Source: Brevibacillus panacihumi W25 (GTDB lineage: Bacteria; Bacillota; Bacilli; Brevibacillales; Brevibacillaceae). From it: DNA of 64,000 nucleotides. The DNA lies in NCBI RefSeq assembly GCF_000503775.1, contig NZ_KI629785.1, positions 124,001 to 188,000 on the forward strand, read 5' to 3'. The position numbers and the translations under genes are program-made. Each line of letters starts with the position of its first letter. Positions within the stretch are counted from its first letter, which is position 1. The notes beneath the pieces were generated by a model. The model saw only the letters and a list, made by a program, of their open reading frames with translations, did no database searches and was not told where the DNA came from. Below, in pieces: positions 1-8,756 of the stretch.

Positions 1-261
1 CGTTTGAGAGCGGACATTTTCCGCGATAGGCTGGATGAGTGCAGACGGATTGTCGGTAAAAAAAGCGGCGCGTAGCTCTGGATCATTGGCTGCTATTTTG
101 GCTACGCTTAAGGCTCTTTTTCCGATTTGCTCCTCGATGGAGGAGGCAATAATGGAAGAGAAAATCAGACCGATTGCGCTAATAATGACAATAATGACCG
201 AAGTAATCAATAAAATCATTCGTGTCTGAAAGGAGAGGCGCACTCTCTTTAAGCTTGTCAT
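1..261 (-). CDS. Sensor histidine kinase, CitA/DcuS type (N-terminal part only)
   Basis: Only the first 87 codons lie in the window; the gene runs off the left edge. A basic N-terminus is followed by one hydrophobic membrane segment (about residues 14-36). Next comes the start of an extracytoplasmic domain with the pattern EEQIGKRALSVAKIAAND. That arrangement is typical of CitA/DcuS/DctB-like kinases, which sense carboxylates outside the membrane through a Cache/PAS-like domain. The ATG at 261 is preferred over one at 267 because GAGGTG lies about 8 bases upstream of the former. The kinase core is not visible, so the family call rests on the N-terminus alone. A carboxylate sensor would suit the nearby transporter genes, but no link is shown. 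Confidence 0.6.
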   Translation of the reverse strand, partial: MTSLKRVRLSFQTRMILLITSVIIVIISAIGLIFSSIIASSIEEQIGKRALSVAKIAANDPELRAAFFTDNPSALIQPIAENVRSQT

Positions 262-387
262 ATCCATCTCACCTCTGGTTCATTTTACCACCTGAACCAA
301 TTGGGAGGACAGCTTCAATCATCTTCTGCAAGGCCTCATCCAAAATGGTGGTATGAGTCGTCCCCTCCCCCAATATACTTAACCAAC

Positions 388-426
388 TTATACTCGAGAC
401 AAACTGAGATGGCTGTCCGAGTATAA
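388..426. promoter_or_regulatory. Inverted repeat upstream of the NCS1 permease
   Basis: TTATACTCGAGACA (388-401) and TGTCCGAGTATAA (414-426) are reverse complements apart from one unpaired base, with a 12-base spacer. The repeat ends 14 bases before the Shine-Dalgarno of the permease gene and has no T-run. It therefore looks like an operator or a leader hairpin, not a terminator. Confidence 0.5.
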
Positions 427-453
427 GAATTGAACTAGTAAGGAGGGATATTC

Positions 454-1944
454 GTGAAAACACAGGTAGACTCAAATGGTATCGTTACCTTGACCAGAGA
501 AGGCGAAGCGCTGGTGAAAGACAGTCCGCTTTACAACGAGGGGCTTCGTCCGACAACGATGGAAGAACATAACTGGACTTCCTACAACTTCGCCAGTTTG
601 TGGATTGGCATGTCCATTTGCTTGCCGACTTATGCCATGGCGGGCGGCTTGATTTCACTGGGCATGAATTGGTGGCAGGCTATTATTACCATTATCCTTG
701 GAAACTGTATCGTCCTTATCCCCATTCTCCTCAACTCCCATGCCGGTACCAAGTTCGGCATCCCGTATCCGGTGTTTGCACGCCTTTGGTTTGGTTCCAA
801 GGGTGCCCACATCCCGGCGGTAGCTCGCGGTTTGATCGGGGCCGGCTGGTTCGGGATCAACTGTTGGTTCGGCGGCGCTGCCATTGATACGTTGCTAATG
901 TCCATGACCGATTGGGGAAATGTGCCGGGACACCTGTGGATCTCCTTTTTGGGATTTTGGGCGATTAATGTGTGGGTAGCCTACCGCGGTCCCGAAGCAA
1001 TTCGAAAAATGGAGGCCTGGGCGGCACCCGTCCTGATCATCATGAGCTTGGCTCTGCTCATTTGGGCTCTGACCAGTGCAGGCGGGTGGGGCCCGATGCT
1101 GTCTGCTCCTTCCAAGTTTGCTACTACTGGCGAATTCTTAAAGGTGTTCTTCCCTGCCCTTACAGGTGCGATTGCTTTCTGGGCAACCATGGCCTTGAAC
1201 ATTCCTGATTTCTGCCGTTACGCGAAGAGTCAAAAGGCCCAGGTTGTCGGTCAGTCCAGTGCTTTGCCAACTACGATGGGCTTTTTCTCCTTCATCGGGG
1301 TAGCTGTTACCTCTGCTACAGTCGTAATCTACGGCGAAGCCCTCTGGGACCCTGCGGCTGTACTGGCGAAATTCTCTCCCCTGGCTATCTTTTTCGGCAC
1401 AATCGGAATCGTTCTGGCAACCTTGACGACCAATGTGGCAGCCAATATTGTCGCACCAGCCCGTGCCGTCGAAAATCTGGCCCCGCGACGCCTCTCGTAC
1501 CAGAATGGGGCGCTCATTGCCGGTTTCGTCGGTTTGCTGATGCAGCCTTGGTATATTTTGGAAAATTTCGGAAATTATATTTTCCTCTGGCTCGGGACTT
1601 ACGGTGCCTTGCTTGGTCCGATTGACGGCATTGCCATTGCGGATTACTGGCTCGTGCGGAAAAGACGCATTCATTTGACAGAGCTGTACAAAACCAACGG
1701 CATCTACTCGTACAAAAGCGGCTACAATACCCACGCTCTCTGGGCGATGCTGATCGGGATTGCGATTCCTTTTATCTGCAAATACATCCCTGGATTGACG
1801 ATCGTATGGGACAATGCCTGGACCATCGGCTTGCTCATATCCCTAGCCGTCTACACCTGGGTTATGAAAGGAAATGCATCGATTATCTCCGCCAAGCAGT
1901 ATGAGCAGGTGACGAGTCAAGCAGCAGCAGGAAAAGCTTCCTGA
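454..1944 (+). CDS. NCS1-family nucleobase:cation symporter
   Basis: A 496-residue integral membrane protein with about twelve hydrophobic segments, the usual NCS1 length. It shows NCS1 landmarks: a polar N-terminus with the RPTTMEEHNW motif, NIPDFCRYAKS in the middle, NVAANIVAPARAVENL and GPIDGIAIADYW. Members of this family, such as Mhp1 and PucI, import hydantoins, allantoin, uracil or cytosine with Na+ or H+. The start is GTG, with AGGAGGG six bases upstream. A 14-bp hairpin terminator follows. A pyrimidine-degradation operon lies 8-14 kb away, so uracil, dihydrouracil or hydantoin is a reasonable substrate guess, but the sequence does not decide it. Confidence 0.88.
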   Translation: MKTQVDSNGIVTLTREGEALVKDSPLYNEGLRPTTMEEHNWTSYNFASLWIGMSICLPTYAMAGGLISLGMNWWQAIITIILGNCIVLIPILLNSHAGTKFGIPYPVFARLWFGSKGAHIPAVARGLIGAGWFGINCWFGGAAIDTLLMSMTDWGNVPGHLWISFLGFWAINVWVAYRGPEAIRKMEAWAAPVLIIMSLALLIWALTSAGGWGPMLSAPSKFATTGEFLKVFFPALTGAIAFWATMALNIPDFCRYAKSQKAQVVGQSSALPTTMGFFSFIGVAVTSATVVIYGEALWDPAAVLAKFSPLAIFFGTIGIVLATLTTNVAANIVAPARAVENLAPRRLSYQNGALIAGFVGLLMQPWYILENFGNYIFLWLGTYGALLGPIDGIAIADYWLVRKRRIHLTELYKTNGIYSYKSGYNTHALWAMLIGIAIPFICKYIPGLTIVWDNAWTIGLLISLAVYTWVMKGNASIISAKQYEQVTSQAAAGKAS

Positions 1945-1960
1945 GTGTGCATTCCATAGA

Positions 1961-2002
1961 AAAGACTGGTTCCCACCCACACGCATACGGGAACCAGTCT
2001 TT
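1961..2002. terminator. Bidirectional terminator between convergent genes
   Basis: A perfect 14-bp stem (1961-1974 with 1989-2002) and a 14-base loop lie between the convergent permease and chemotaxis-receptor genes. Short A and T runs flank the stem on both sides. Confidence 0.85.
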
Positions 2003-2011
2003 CTGTATTTT

Positions 2012-3724
2012 CTACCATTTGAATTGCCGGATTGAATCTTGCAGATCTTCTGCCATTTCATGTAAATTAGCACTGGATCGTGCAATTTCGTTGACAGAGG
2101 CAAGCTGCTCATTGGCATTTCCAGAGACGCTCTGTGTATGCTGGGACGATTCCTGCGCCAGGCGATTCATCTCATCCATGGCAGACGCTACCTGCTGAAC
2201 GCTGGCCGACATCTGCTCAGTCGCCGCTGATACTTCCTGGATTTGATCCGCTACCTCTTGCGAAGACGCAACGATACGGTGGAACACGGCACCTGCTTCG
2301 TGGACGATGGCAGAACCTTGTTCGACCACGACTGTACCGTCTTTCATCACTGTTACCACCTGATTGGTTTCTTGCTGAATCTCACTGATCAAGCGTGCGA
2401 TCTCCCTGGCCGATTCCTCCGATTGCTCCGCCAGTTTTCGCACCTCTTCCGCCACGACTGCAAATCCTCGTCCATGCTCGCCTGCACGGGCTGCCTCAAT
2501 CGCCGCATTCAACGCGAGCAGGTTTGTTTGGGAAGCAATGCCGGTAATGACGTCGACGATTTGTCCGATCGCTTCTGACCGCTCGCCCAACTCCTGTACA
2601 AGCCCTGCTGCCTGATTTACAGAGGTTGAGATGGACTCCATTTGTGAGACAGCCGATTGGATGAACTCATTTCCTTGTTGCGCTTCTTTGGCGGCTTGCA
2701 CCGAGCTTTCGGAAACCGTACTAGCGGTGTCTGCGATGCGCTGAATCGCGATCGACATCTCCTCCATGACACGCACGCTCTCTTGTGTGCGCTGTGACTG
2801 AATCTCGGAGAAAGAAGCGATCTCACGGACGTTTTCAAGAGAGTGTTGCGTGGTTTGGGCAGTTTGCTCAGCGCCTGCAGACAGCTCTGCAGACGACGCA
2901 GCTACCTGCTCACCCGCTACCTTAACCTGCTCAATCAACGAACGCAGATTGCCCACGAGTTCATTGAAAGCAATTCCCAGCTTCCCTACCTCGTCACGTC
3001 CGGTATAAGAGGTATGTTCGACAGAGAGATTTCCTTTTGCCAATTCCTCCAACCGTGTAGACACGACGGTCAGCGGGCTGCTGATCATGCGCGAGATCGC
3101 CATGCTAAGAGAGATGGCAAGAATCAACGCGATCGCTTCAACGACGAGAAGGAGAAAAATAGATTCCTCGACTCTCTCTGCACTCTCCTTTTGCACCAGA
3201 TCTGCCTCATCCGAGATGTGATTGGCCCACGCCAGCTGTTCTTCGTTGATCCAATTCACGATCTTGTCAGTCGCGCGGTAATAGGCGTAAGCCGTGTCCA
3301 CCTGCTCCTGCTCGATTAATTTCAGTACTTCACTCTGATCTTTTAGATATTGGTCCAGCAGGGTTTCAAGCATCTCGACGGTCTTCACTTCTTCACTGTC
3401 GAGCTGAGAGGATTTCAGGTTGTCAAATATTTGCTGCGCATTTGCGCTGCGTTGATCCAATTCTTTTTTGTATTCCTTATAGCTTTCAGCACCCGGATTC
3501 AGGATCATTTTGTAGACCAGTCCGTCGATTGTCCTCATTTCCTGCCGCCACTCATTGATCCATTTCACTGGCAGCAGCTGTTCCTGGTACATGGATGCCA
3601 ATTGCTTGTTGGAAGATGTCAAGCCGTAGTAGCCCATCCCCCCGACGATCATCATAAAAATGGAGAATGAGATGATCAAAACCGCCATTTTTCCACGTGT
3701 ACGCATATTTCGCATGATGTTCAT
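2012..3724 (-). CDS. Methyl-accepting chemotaxis protein
   Basis: A 570-residue transducer. It has one membrane helix near residues 10-32, a roughly 150-residue external helical sensor of the four-helix-bundle type, a second membrane helix near 190, a HAMP linker and a long methyl-accepting signalling domain. The conserved hairpin tip reads [17 protein letters not shown], preceded by [25 protein letters not shown]. It would relay an unidentified ligand signal to CheA/CheW. The start is the ATG at 3724, preceded by GGAGGAAGG. An upstream in-frame extension to 3808 has no ribosome binding site and enters the neighbouring terminator. It stands alone with its own terminators. Confidence 0.93.
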   Translation of the reverse strand: MNIMRNMRTRGKMAVLIISFSIFMMIVGGMGYYGLTSSNKQLASMYQEQLLPVKWINEWRQEMRTIDGLVYKMILNPGAESYKEYKKELDQRSANAQQIFDNLKSSQLDSEEVKTVEMLETLLDQYLKDQSEVLKLIEQEQVDTAYAYYRATDKIVNWINEEQLAWANHISDEADLVQKESAERVEESIFLLLVVEAIALILAISLSMAISRMISSPLTVVSTRLEELAKGNLSVEHTSYTGRDEVGKLGIAFNELVGNLRSLIEQVKVAGEQVAASSAELSAGAEQTAQTTQHSLENVREIASFSEIQSQRTQESVRVMEEMSIAIQRIADTASTVSESSVQAAKEAQQGNEFIQSAVSQMESISTSVNQAAGLVQELGERSEAIGQIVDVITGIASQTNLLALNAAIEAARAGEHGRGFAVVAEEVRKLAEQSEESAREIARLISEIQQETNQVVTVMKDGTVVVEQGSAIVHEAGAVFHRIVASSQEVADQIQEVSAATEQMSASVQQVASAMDEMNRLAQESSQHTQSVSGNANEQLASVNEIARSSANLHEMAEDLQDSIRQFKW

Positions 3725-3797
3725 CAGATAAGACCTTCCTCCATTATTGAAAAATGATGACTCTATCCTTTTCCCTCTTCTGTTCAAGACGAAACAA

Positions 3798-3830
3798 AAA
3801 AAGCCCACTTTCCAAAAAAGTGGACTTTTT
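3798..3830 (-). terminator. Terminator of the mevalonate-catabolism operon
   Basis: Read on the minus strand, AAAAAGTCCACTT pairs with AAGTGGGCTTTTT (one mismatch) and continues into a T-run. It lies just after the stop codon of the HMG-CoA lyase gene. Confidence 0.85.
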
Positions 3831-3838
3831 CGAACCTC

Positions 3839-4735
3839 TCAATTGCCGTTTCTTCCACGACTGCATAAGCTTAGTCCCGTTCTTTCTTCAAGCAGCCGGG
3901 CACTTGCGAACAGTCGGTCGCGATGAATGCCTGTTGTCATGTCAAGTCCATCCAGCAGATAAAGCAAATCCTCCGTAGCCATGTTCCCGGAAGCACCAGG
4001 TGCAAACGGGCAGCCGCCCAATCCGCCTAAGGAACTGTCGAAAGTTGAGATTCCCATCTCCAACGCAATGAGTGTGTTGGCTATGGCCATCCCATACGTA
4101 TCGTGAAAATGCATCGCCAAACGCTCGGCGGGAACATGATTGAGCAGTGTGTCCAATACCTGATGGACTTGCCCGGGATGAGCCACTCCAATCGTGTCGC
4201 CAAGAGAAATTTCTCGGACTCCCATCTCCAACAATCTCTGCGTAACGCGAATGACGTTATCAACCGAGACTCTTCCCTCATCAGGACAGCCAAAAACAGT
4301 CGACACGTAGCCGCGTACCGTTTTTCCTGCTGCCAATGCTGCCCGAGCAGTCTCCTCGAGAATCGGAAAGGTATCCGCGATGGATTTATTGATGTTTCGC
4401 TGATTGTGGGTCTCACTGGCGGACAGGAATACGGCGACCTCATCCACATCAGCTTCGAGCGCGCGCTCCAACCCTCGCACATTGGGAACGAGTGCTGCGT
4501 ACGTGACCCCCGGCACACGCTCGATCCCTTTGGCCACCTCTGCGGCATCTGCGAGAGCGGGTATCCACTTGGGATGGACAAATGACGTGATTTCGATATA
4601 CGGAATGCCCGTGCGTGACAACTGGTTAATCCAGGCGATCTTGTCCTGTGTCGGCACAAACTGCGCTTCATTTTGCAGTCCGTCGCGGGGTCCTACCTCG
4701 ACGACACGGATCTGACGCGGTGTAAGGTCCAACAT
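3839..4735 (-). CDS. mvaB: Hydroxymethylglutaryl-CoA lyase
   Basis: Cleaves HMG-CoA to acetoacetate and acetyl-CoA. The 298-residue protein is full length for the family and has a TIM-barrel HMGL-like fold. It shows EVGPRDGLQNE (R17, D18) at the active-site start, MHFHDTYG (H209, H211 metal ligands) and the signature GGLGGCPFAPGASGN (237-251) with catalytic C242. It starts 4 bases after the stop of the TctA-type permease gene and ends at the operon terminator. With HMG-CoA reductase in the same operon, it is best read as the last step of mevalonate breakdown. The same enzyme family also serves leucine degradation, but no leucine genes are nearby. Confidence 0.93.
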   Translation of the reverse strand: MLDLTPRQIRVVEVGPRDGLQNEAQFVPTQDKIAWINQLSRTGIPYIEITSFVHPKWIPALADAAEVAKGIERVPGVTYAALVPNVRGLERALEADVDEVAVFLSASETHNQRNINKSIADTFPILEETARAALAAGKTVRGYVSTVFGCPDEGRVSVDNVIRVTQRLLEMGVREISLGDTIGVAHPGQVHQVLDTLLNHVPAERLAMHFHDTYGMAIANTLIALEMGISTFDSSLGGLGGCPFAPGASGNMATEDLLYLLDGLDMTTGIHRDRLFASARLLEERTGLSLCSRGRNGN

Positions 4736-4739
4736 GTTT

Positions 4740-6095
4740 CTATGCCCCCAACAGGTTTGTCATCATGTAGCCTGCTCCGTAAAAAATCATGAACTGCACC
4801 CCGGCACCGACACCCAGCACGCGGTTGATCAATCCCCCGACAGTAGCCATCGTCAACGTCAAGATGACGCCGACCAATTGTGCTTCATGGAAGGCCAGCA
4901 AGCATGCCAGACCGACGAACATTCCGACGATGGCTTCCTGACTGATATTTTTCATGACAAACACGGTAGCTGTACGCGCATAGTTCATCGCAAATGGATA
5001 GGCAATTATGGCTGCGACCACCAAGCCGATCAAGCCGTACAAGAAGAAGTCCCACGGTGTCAGCAGATTGTGGAGGTTGTTCACCGGATCACTGGTAAAG
5101 ACAGGTGGTGCATTGAACAACGGAGCTGCCGGTCCCAAAGCAACAGGACTGAGCGGGATCCCAAAAGCCAACAAGGGAATAATTGCCTCTGCGATGTACG
5201 TCGATTCGGTCACGCCGTTCATGGCTGCCAGACTCGAGGTCGATTTTTTGTACACGCCTTTGTTGCGGGAACCGACGATCTCCCCCATCAGGGAGGTCAT
5301 CCCGACTGGACTGAATGCAAACGTCAATGACGAGATAAACGAAGTGACGGAAGTATGGGCTGCTTGTCTGCCCGTCAACACGCGAAACGGGTTGGGGAAG
5401 AATCCCTTCCAGGCGCGGATTTCCGGTGCCAGGTGATATTCCTTTGGTTTTGTGCGGACCAGGCTTGCCCTCCCGCTCGAGGAGAGAGACAGCAGCAAAT
5501 CATAAAACATGGGACCGATTGCAATTCCTAGAAAGAAGCTGATGCTCAGGTGCTTCTCCACGATTTGGAAGCTGAACTGATCCAGACTTTTGATAAAGAA
5601 GGCAAAAGGAATAATCATGGCAATGCTGACCCATTTTCCTTTGGAAAAATAGGCGATCAATACAGCGGCCAGCGTAAAGATCAGGCCCGAGGCTGATTTG
5701 AAGAAGTCCGCAAACTGCCCGAGAAACTGTCCGAACAAAACCGCTGTCGGCAATGCGATGAAAGCTCCCAGCAGGCCTCCAGACAACATTTTGCGCAACG
5801 CGACGTGCGGCACACCGAGACGCCGCAACGAAGAAGCGTGATCGATCAGCGGAACGGCTGTCGTATCGCCCGGAATCCCCATCAAAGCAGTAGGAATCGC
5901 ATGCGTCAGATGCTTCGCCAGCACTGCCGCCATAAAGAATGACAAGACTGCTTCCGGCGGGGCACCCAGAAGGATGACCAACAAGGTAAAAGGAACCATG
6001 ATAGCGGTTTCATCTGTCCCCGAGACCAAGCCGATCAGGGTGAACAAAATCGCCCCGAGCAAGGCAAACAATAGTGAGATCATCAATACACTCAT
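4740..6095 (-). CDS. TctA-family permease, candidate mevalonate transporter
   Basis: A 451-residue polytopic membrane protein resembling the large subunit of tripartite tricarboxylate transporters. It has the N-terminal GLVSGTDETA and the GIPGDTTAVPLIDHA motif typical of TctA, and about ten or more hydrophobic segments. Its ATG overlaps the stop of the preceding gene (ATGA at 6092-6095), indicating translational coupling. It lies between HMG-CoA reductase and HMG-CoA lyase, so mevalonate or a related hydroxy acid is the inferred substrate. The usual periplasmic-type binding protein TctC is absent from the operon, and the partner gene is smaller than a normal TctB. Confidence 0.85.
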   Translation of the reverse strand: MSVLMISLLFALLGAILFTLIGLVSGTDETAIMVPFTLLVILLGAPPEAVLSFFMAAVLAKHLTHAIPTALMGIPGDTTAVPLIDHASSLRRLGVPHVALRKMLSGGLLGAFIALPTAVLFGQFLGQFADFFKSASGLIFTLAAVLIAYFSKGKWVSIAMIIPFAFFIKSLDQFSFQIVEKHLSISFFLGIAIGPMFYDLLLSLSSSGRASLVRTKPKEYHLAPEIRAWKGFFPNPFRVLTGRQAAHTSVTSFISSLTFAFSPVGMTSLMGEIVGSRNKGVYKKSTSSLAAMNGVTESTYIAEAIIPLLAFGIPLSPVALGPAAPLFNAPPVFTSDPVNNLHNLLTPWDFFLYGLIGLVVAAIIAYPFAMNYARTATVFVMKNISQEAIVGMFVGLACLLAFHEAQLVGVILTLTMATVGGLINRVLGVGAGVQFMIFYGAGYMMTNLLGA

Positions 6096-6538
6096 TTATC
6101 CGATTGCACCCCGCTTTTCTTAAACGTATCCAGAATCCCCAGCTCTTCCATCTCTTTTCTCGTTACGGGGTCATTCACGATCAACTGGTACTCTTCCTTG
6201 GCATCCACCTGCATATCCCGCAGGATTTCCTGAAAGCTCTCGACGCTCGATTCTTCTTCCTTCAGGATTCGGCTTGGTTTGAACAGCTTGGCACAGAGAA
6301 TCAGCGCCAGCACACTGCCTGCAATTCCGAGCAGCAGGGAATAGGAAGCCACCATCTTCGGTTCGGCGATGGACGGAAAAATGCTCTTGCCGACGAAATA
6401 ACCGCCTATACTGAAGGTCATGCTGATCACGACAGAGAGAAGGATGCTGGAGGGCACCACGGTGTCCCCCAGAACTTCCAAATACGTTTCATTCGACTTT
6501 CCGGTCTGCTTTTCTGTGCTAGCCACTTTGGTTTCCAT
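6092..6538 (-). CDS. Small two-helix membrane protein, possible TctB substitute
   Basis: A 148-residue protein with a polar N-terminus, two hydrophobic segments (roughly residues 29-53 and 63-85) and a charged cytoplasmic-looking C-terminal half rich in Glu and Lys. I do not recognise a named family. It sits immediately before the TctA-like gene with a 4-base overlap and its start overlaps the end of the HMG-CoA reductase gene. It therefore occupies the position of a TctB subunit. Classical TctB has four membrane segments, so this is either a reduced partner or an unrelated accessory protein. ATG at 6538 is preferred because a GGGGG run lies 6 bases upstream; a TTG at 6544 is possible. Confidence 0.6.
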   Translation of the reverse strand: METKVASTEKQTGKSNETYLEVLGDTVVPSSILLSVVISMTFSIGGYFVGKSIFPSIAEPKMVASYSLLLGIAGSVLALILCAKLFKPSRILKEEESSVESFQEILRDMQVDAKEEYQLIVNDPVTRKEMEELGILDTFKKSGVQSDK

Positions 6539-7808
6539 CGCCAACCCCCGTTTGCAATTGTTTGGTCAAGGCCAATATCCGGTCATAACGGACATCCTTT
6601 TCTTGTATGGCCTGCTTGACGACTACTTCGATCTGCTCATCAGTGGCTCCAGCCATCATTGCGAGGTTGCGGGCATGCAAGGCCATATGTCCTCGCTGAA
6701 TCCCATCGGTAGCCAAGGCACGCAATGCCGCCAGATTTTGCGCCAATCCTACCGATGCGATGCACCCAGCCAAGTCTTCTGCGGTCTGAACATCCATGAT
6801 TTTCAACGCCAGGCGTGCTGTCGGGTGCGATTTGGTCGCGCCTCCTACGATCCCTACTGCCATCGGCAACTCCAAGGTTCCTACCAGATTGCCTTCGCGG
6901 TTCACTTCCCAGTGCGTCAAAGAACGATATCGGCCAGATACCGCAGCATAAGCGTGCGCGCCTGCCTCTACTGCCCGGGTATCATTTCCGGTCGCCAACA
7001 CGACAGCTGTAATCCCGTTCATGATCCCTTTGTTATGCGTTGTAGCGCGGTAAGGGTCGCACTCTGCGAACTCGTATGCGCGGACGATGTTCGCCACGAC
7101 TTCTGGTCCGCCCAATTCCTCTGCCGAGAATACCGCACGGGCCCGAACCAGTCTGCGGTCTGCCAGGTTGGAGATGATCCGCAGCACCACACGACCGCCT
7201 GTCACCTCTTCGATAAACGGGGCAACCGCTTCCGCCATGGTATTCACAGCGTTGGCGCCCATCGCGTCCCGTGTATCTACCAGCAGATGCAGCACCAGCA
7301 TCGGCTCTTTGGAACGCTCCATGACATGTACTTCTACGTCGATCGCTCCCCCACCCAAGGATACCAGTGTCGGATCCTTGGCGTTGCAGCGATCCAGGAT
7401 TGATTGCTTGTTTTCATACACTCTGGCCATCGCGCCATAGGGATCGGCTACATCGAGAACCTGGATCTGCCCGCGCATGATCGATCCGCTCAGGGAAGTG
7501 TAGAATCCCCCCAGCGCATACGAGGTACGTGCGGCATTTCCCGCACCTGCCACTACAGACGGCTCTTCTGTCGCCATGGGGATGAAACGGTCCTTCCCGT
7601 TGATCTTAAAGTTCGTCGCGACCCCAAGCGGAATCGCCATCGTACCGATTACATTTTCCACCATCACATTGGCCGAACGGAGCGGAAATGGGATCTCCCC
7701 CGACATGATTTGCTTTTCTTCCTCTGTTAATCCTCTGGCTTGTGCCACCAAATCGAGTCTCTCTTCTGGTGTGTACCGATAAAAGCCGGATATTCTGCTG
7801 TTCGTCAT
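6519..7808 (-). CDS. mvaA: Hydroxymethylglutaryl-CoA reductase, class II (degradative)
   Basis: Interconverts mevalonate and HMG-CoA; the class II enzymes known from Pseudomonas mevalonii work in the oxidative, catabolic direction. The 429-residue soluble protein contains ENVIG (51-55), ATEEPS with the catalytic Glu near 81, DTRDAMGAN (178-186), HNKGIMNG with Lys260, Asp276 and RGHMALHARN with His374. Spacing matches the class II catalytic set. There is no membrane anchor. It is the first gene of the operon, with GGGAG upstream of the ATG. Clustering with HMG-CoA lyase and a transporter, not with mevalonate kinase genes, argues for catabolism over isoprenoid synthesis. Confidence 0.92.
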   Translation of the reverse strand: MTNSRISGFYRYTPEERLDLVAQARGLTEEEKQIMSGEIPFPLRSANVMVENVIGTMAIPLGVATNFKINGKDRFIPMATEEPSVVAGAGNAARTSYALGGFYTSLSGSIMRGQIQVLDVADPYGAMARVYENKQSILDRCNAKDPTLVSLGGGAIDVEVHVMERSKEPMLVLHLLVDTRDAMGANAVNTMAEAVAPFIEEVTGGRVVLRIISNLADRRLVRARAVFSAEELGGPEVVANIVRAYEFAECDPYRATTHNKGIMNGITAVVLATGNDTRAVEAGAHAYAAVSGRYRSLTHWEVNREGNLVGTLELPMAVGIVGGATKSHPTARLALKIMDVQTAEDLAGCIASVGLAQNLAALRALATDGIQRGHMALHARNLAMMAGATDEQIEVVVKQAIQEKDVRYDRILALTKQLQTGVGDGNQSG

Positions 7809-7913
7809 CTATGCTATCTCCCAACTCTATCTGTCTTCTTGATTGTGTTTGCCAACATTTGCGGCTAATAGCGAATGAAATCTGTCCACCTCCGCTCACC
7901 TCGGTTTCACACT

Positions 7914-7930
7914 ATTCAACTTTGTTGAAT
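7914..7930. promoter_or_regulatory. Palindromic operator in the mvaA promoter
   Basis: ATTCAAC-TTT-GTTGAAT is a perfect 7-3-7 palindrome. It begins about 7 bases downstream of the predicted -10 box, a position suited to repression. A near-identical site (14 of 15 bases) lies in the promoter of the XRE-cupin regulator gene at 8700-8714. Confidence 0.75.
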
Positions 7931-7936
7931 GACCTA

Positions 7937-7965
7937 ATACTACAATACCATTATGAAAATGTAAA
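7937..7965 (-). promoter_or_regulatory. Promoter of the mevalonate-catabolism operon
   Basis: On the minus strand TTTACA (7965-7960) and TAGTAT (7942-7937) are separated by 17 bases, in front of the mvaA leader. Confidence 0.6.
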
Positions 7966-7973
7966 CGCTTTTT
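7960..7973. promoter_or_regulatory. Candidate cre (CcpA) box over the -35 region
   Basis: TGTAAACGCTTTTT matches the consensus TGWAANCGNTNWCA at 12 of 14 positions, failing only at the last two. It covers the predicted -35 hexamer, which would allow carbon catabolite repression of the operon. Confidence 0.45.
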
Positions 7974-8017
7974 TCGCAATATTCGAAGCTGACATAAAAA
8001 GTAGACAAAAGAAAAAA

Positions 8018-8051
8018 GCCAGCCGATTACAATAGCTGCTTTCGAACTGGC
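8018..8051 (-). terminator. Terminator after the XRE-cupin gene
   Basis: GCCAG pairs with CTGGC, with two extra CG pairs inside. On the minus strand the hairpin is followed by TTTTTT. It separates the regulator gene from the mvaA promoter. Confidence 0.6.
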
Positions 8052-8085
8052 CGTCAGGCGGCGAAGCCTACTGACTCCTATTTGA

Positions 8086-8661
8086 TTAATTGCTGGGCTG
8101 AATGAAGATAGACAGCACCTTGGCTTCCTGATGGTTAAAAGGCAAGAAAATATGCGGTTTCAAGCCGGAAAAGTAGGCCGTGTCCCCCTCTTCCATGACA
8201 TGCCGCTCCCCGTCGTAATAAAGAATGATCGTTCCGCTGATCACGTAGATGAATTCTTCTTCCGGGTGGGTAAAGGGCTCCGTCATCGTCATATCCGGGG
8301 GGACTGTCACCAAGACAGGCTCGATTTTGCTGAAGCGAGACCGATTGGCGAGGATTTCATACAGATACCCCATCTCCTTGCTGCCCATCTTGCTCGTTCG
8401 TTTGGCATGAGGCGAGAGCACGAGGTGATCTTCCCGATTCTCCTCCAGGAACCATGCCAATGGCGTTTTCAGATGTTCCGCAATCTTGGACAGCGTAGCT
8501 ACCGCCGACGCCGTTTGTCCGTTTTCGATTTTGGACAATAGACTTTTCGTAAAGCCGCATCGATCCGCCAGCTCCTGCTGGGTAAACCCCTGGCTTAGCC
8601 GTGCTTTTCTGATGCGTTTCCCAATTTCTGACAACTCTATTGCAAACAACCCCTTCATCAT
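8086..8661 (-). CDS. XRE-family transcriptional regulator with cupin domain
   Basis: A 191-residue protein. The N-terminal helix-turn-helix (about residues 11-66) shows IRKARLSQGFTQQELADRCG and KSLLSKIENGQT. The C-terminal cupin barrel (about 115-185) shows HPEEEFIYVISG and GDTAYFSGLKPHIF. Such proteins sense a small molecule in the cupin pocket. The gene lies upstream of the mevalonate-catabolism operon on the same strand, and a matching palindrome occurs in both promoters. It is therefore the likely repressor of that operon and of itself. The start is uncertain: the ATGATG at 8661-8656 has only a weak upstream AGG. Confidence 0.85.
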   Translation of the reverse strand: MMKGLFAIELSEIGKRIRKARLSQGFTQQELADRCGFTKSLLSKIENGQTASAVATLSKIAEHLKTPLAWFLEENREDHLVLSPHAKRTSKMGSKEMGYLYEILANRSRFSKIEPVLVTVPPDMTMTEPFTHPEEEFIYVISGTIILYYDGERHVMEEGDTAYFSGLKPHIFLPFNHQEAKVLSIFIQPSN

Positions 8662-8675
8662 TCCATCCTGCCTTG

Positions 8676-8714
8676 ATTATAGCGATTGAGAAAAAAAGGA
8701 TCAACAAAGTTGAA
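8676..8714 (-). promoter_or_regulatory. Promoter and operator of the XRE-cupin gene
   Basis: On the minus strand, -35 TTGATC (8704-8699) and -10 TATAAT (8681-8676) have a 17-base spacer. The palindrome TCAAC-AAA-GTTGA (8701-8713) overlaps the -35 box. It matches the site at 7915-7929 in 14 of 15 bases, as expected for autorepression. Confidence 0.7.
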
Positions 8715-8756
8715 CAAGATTCACTCTATCGCCAAGATTATTTTGAATAAGGGGTA

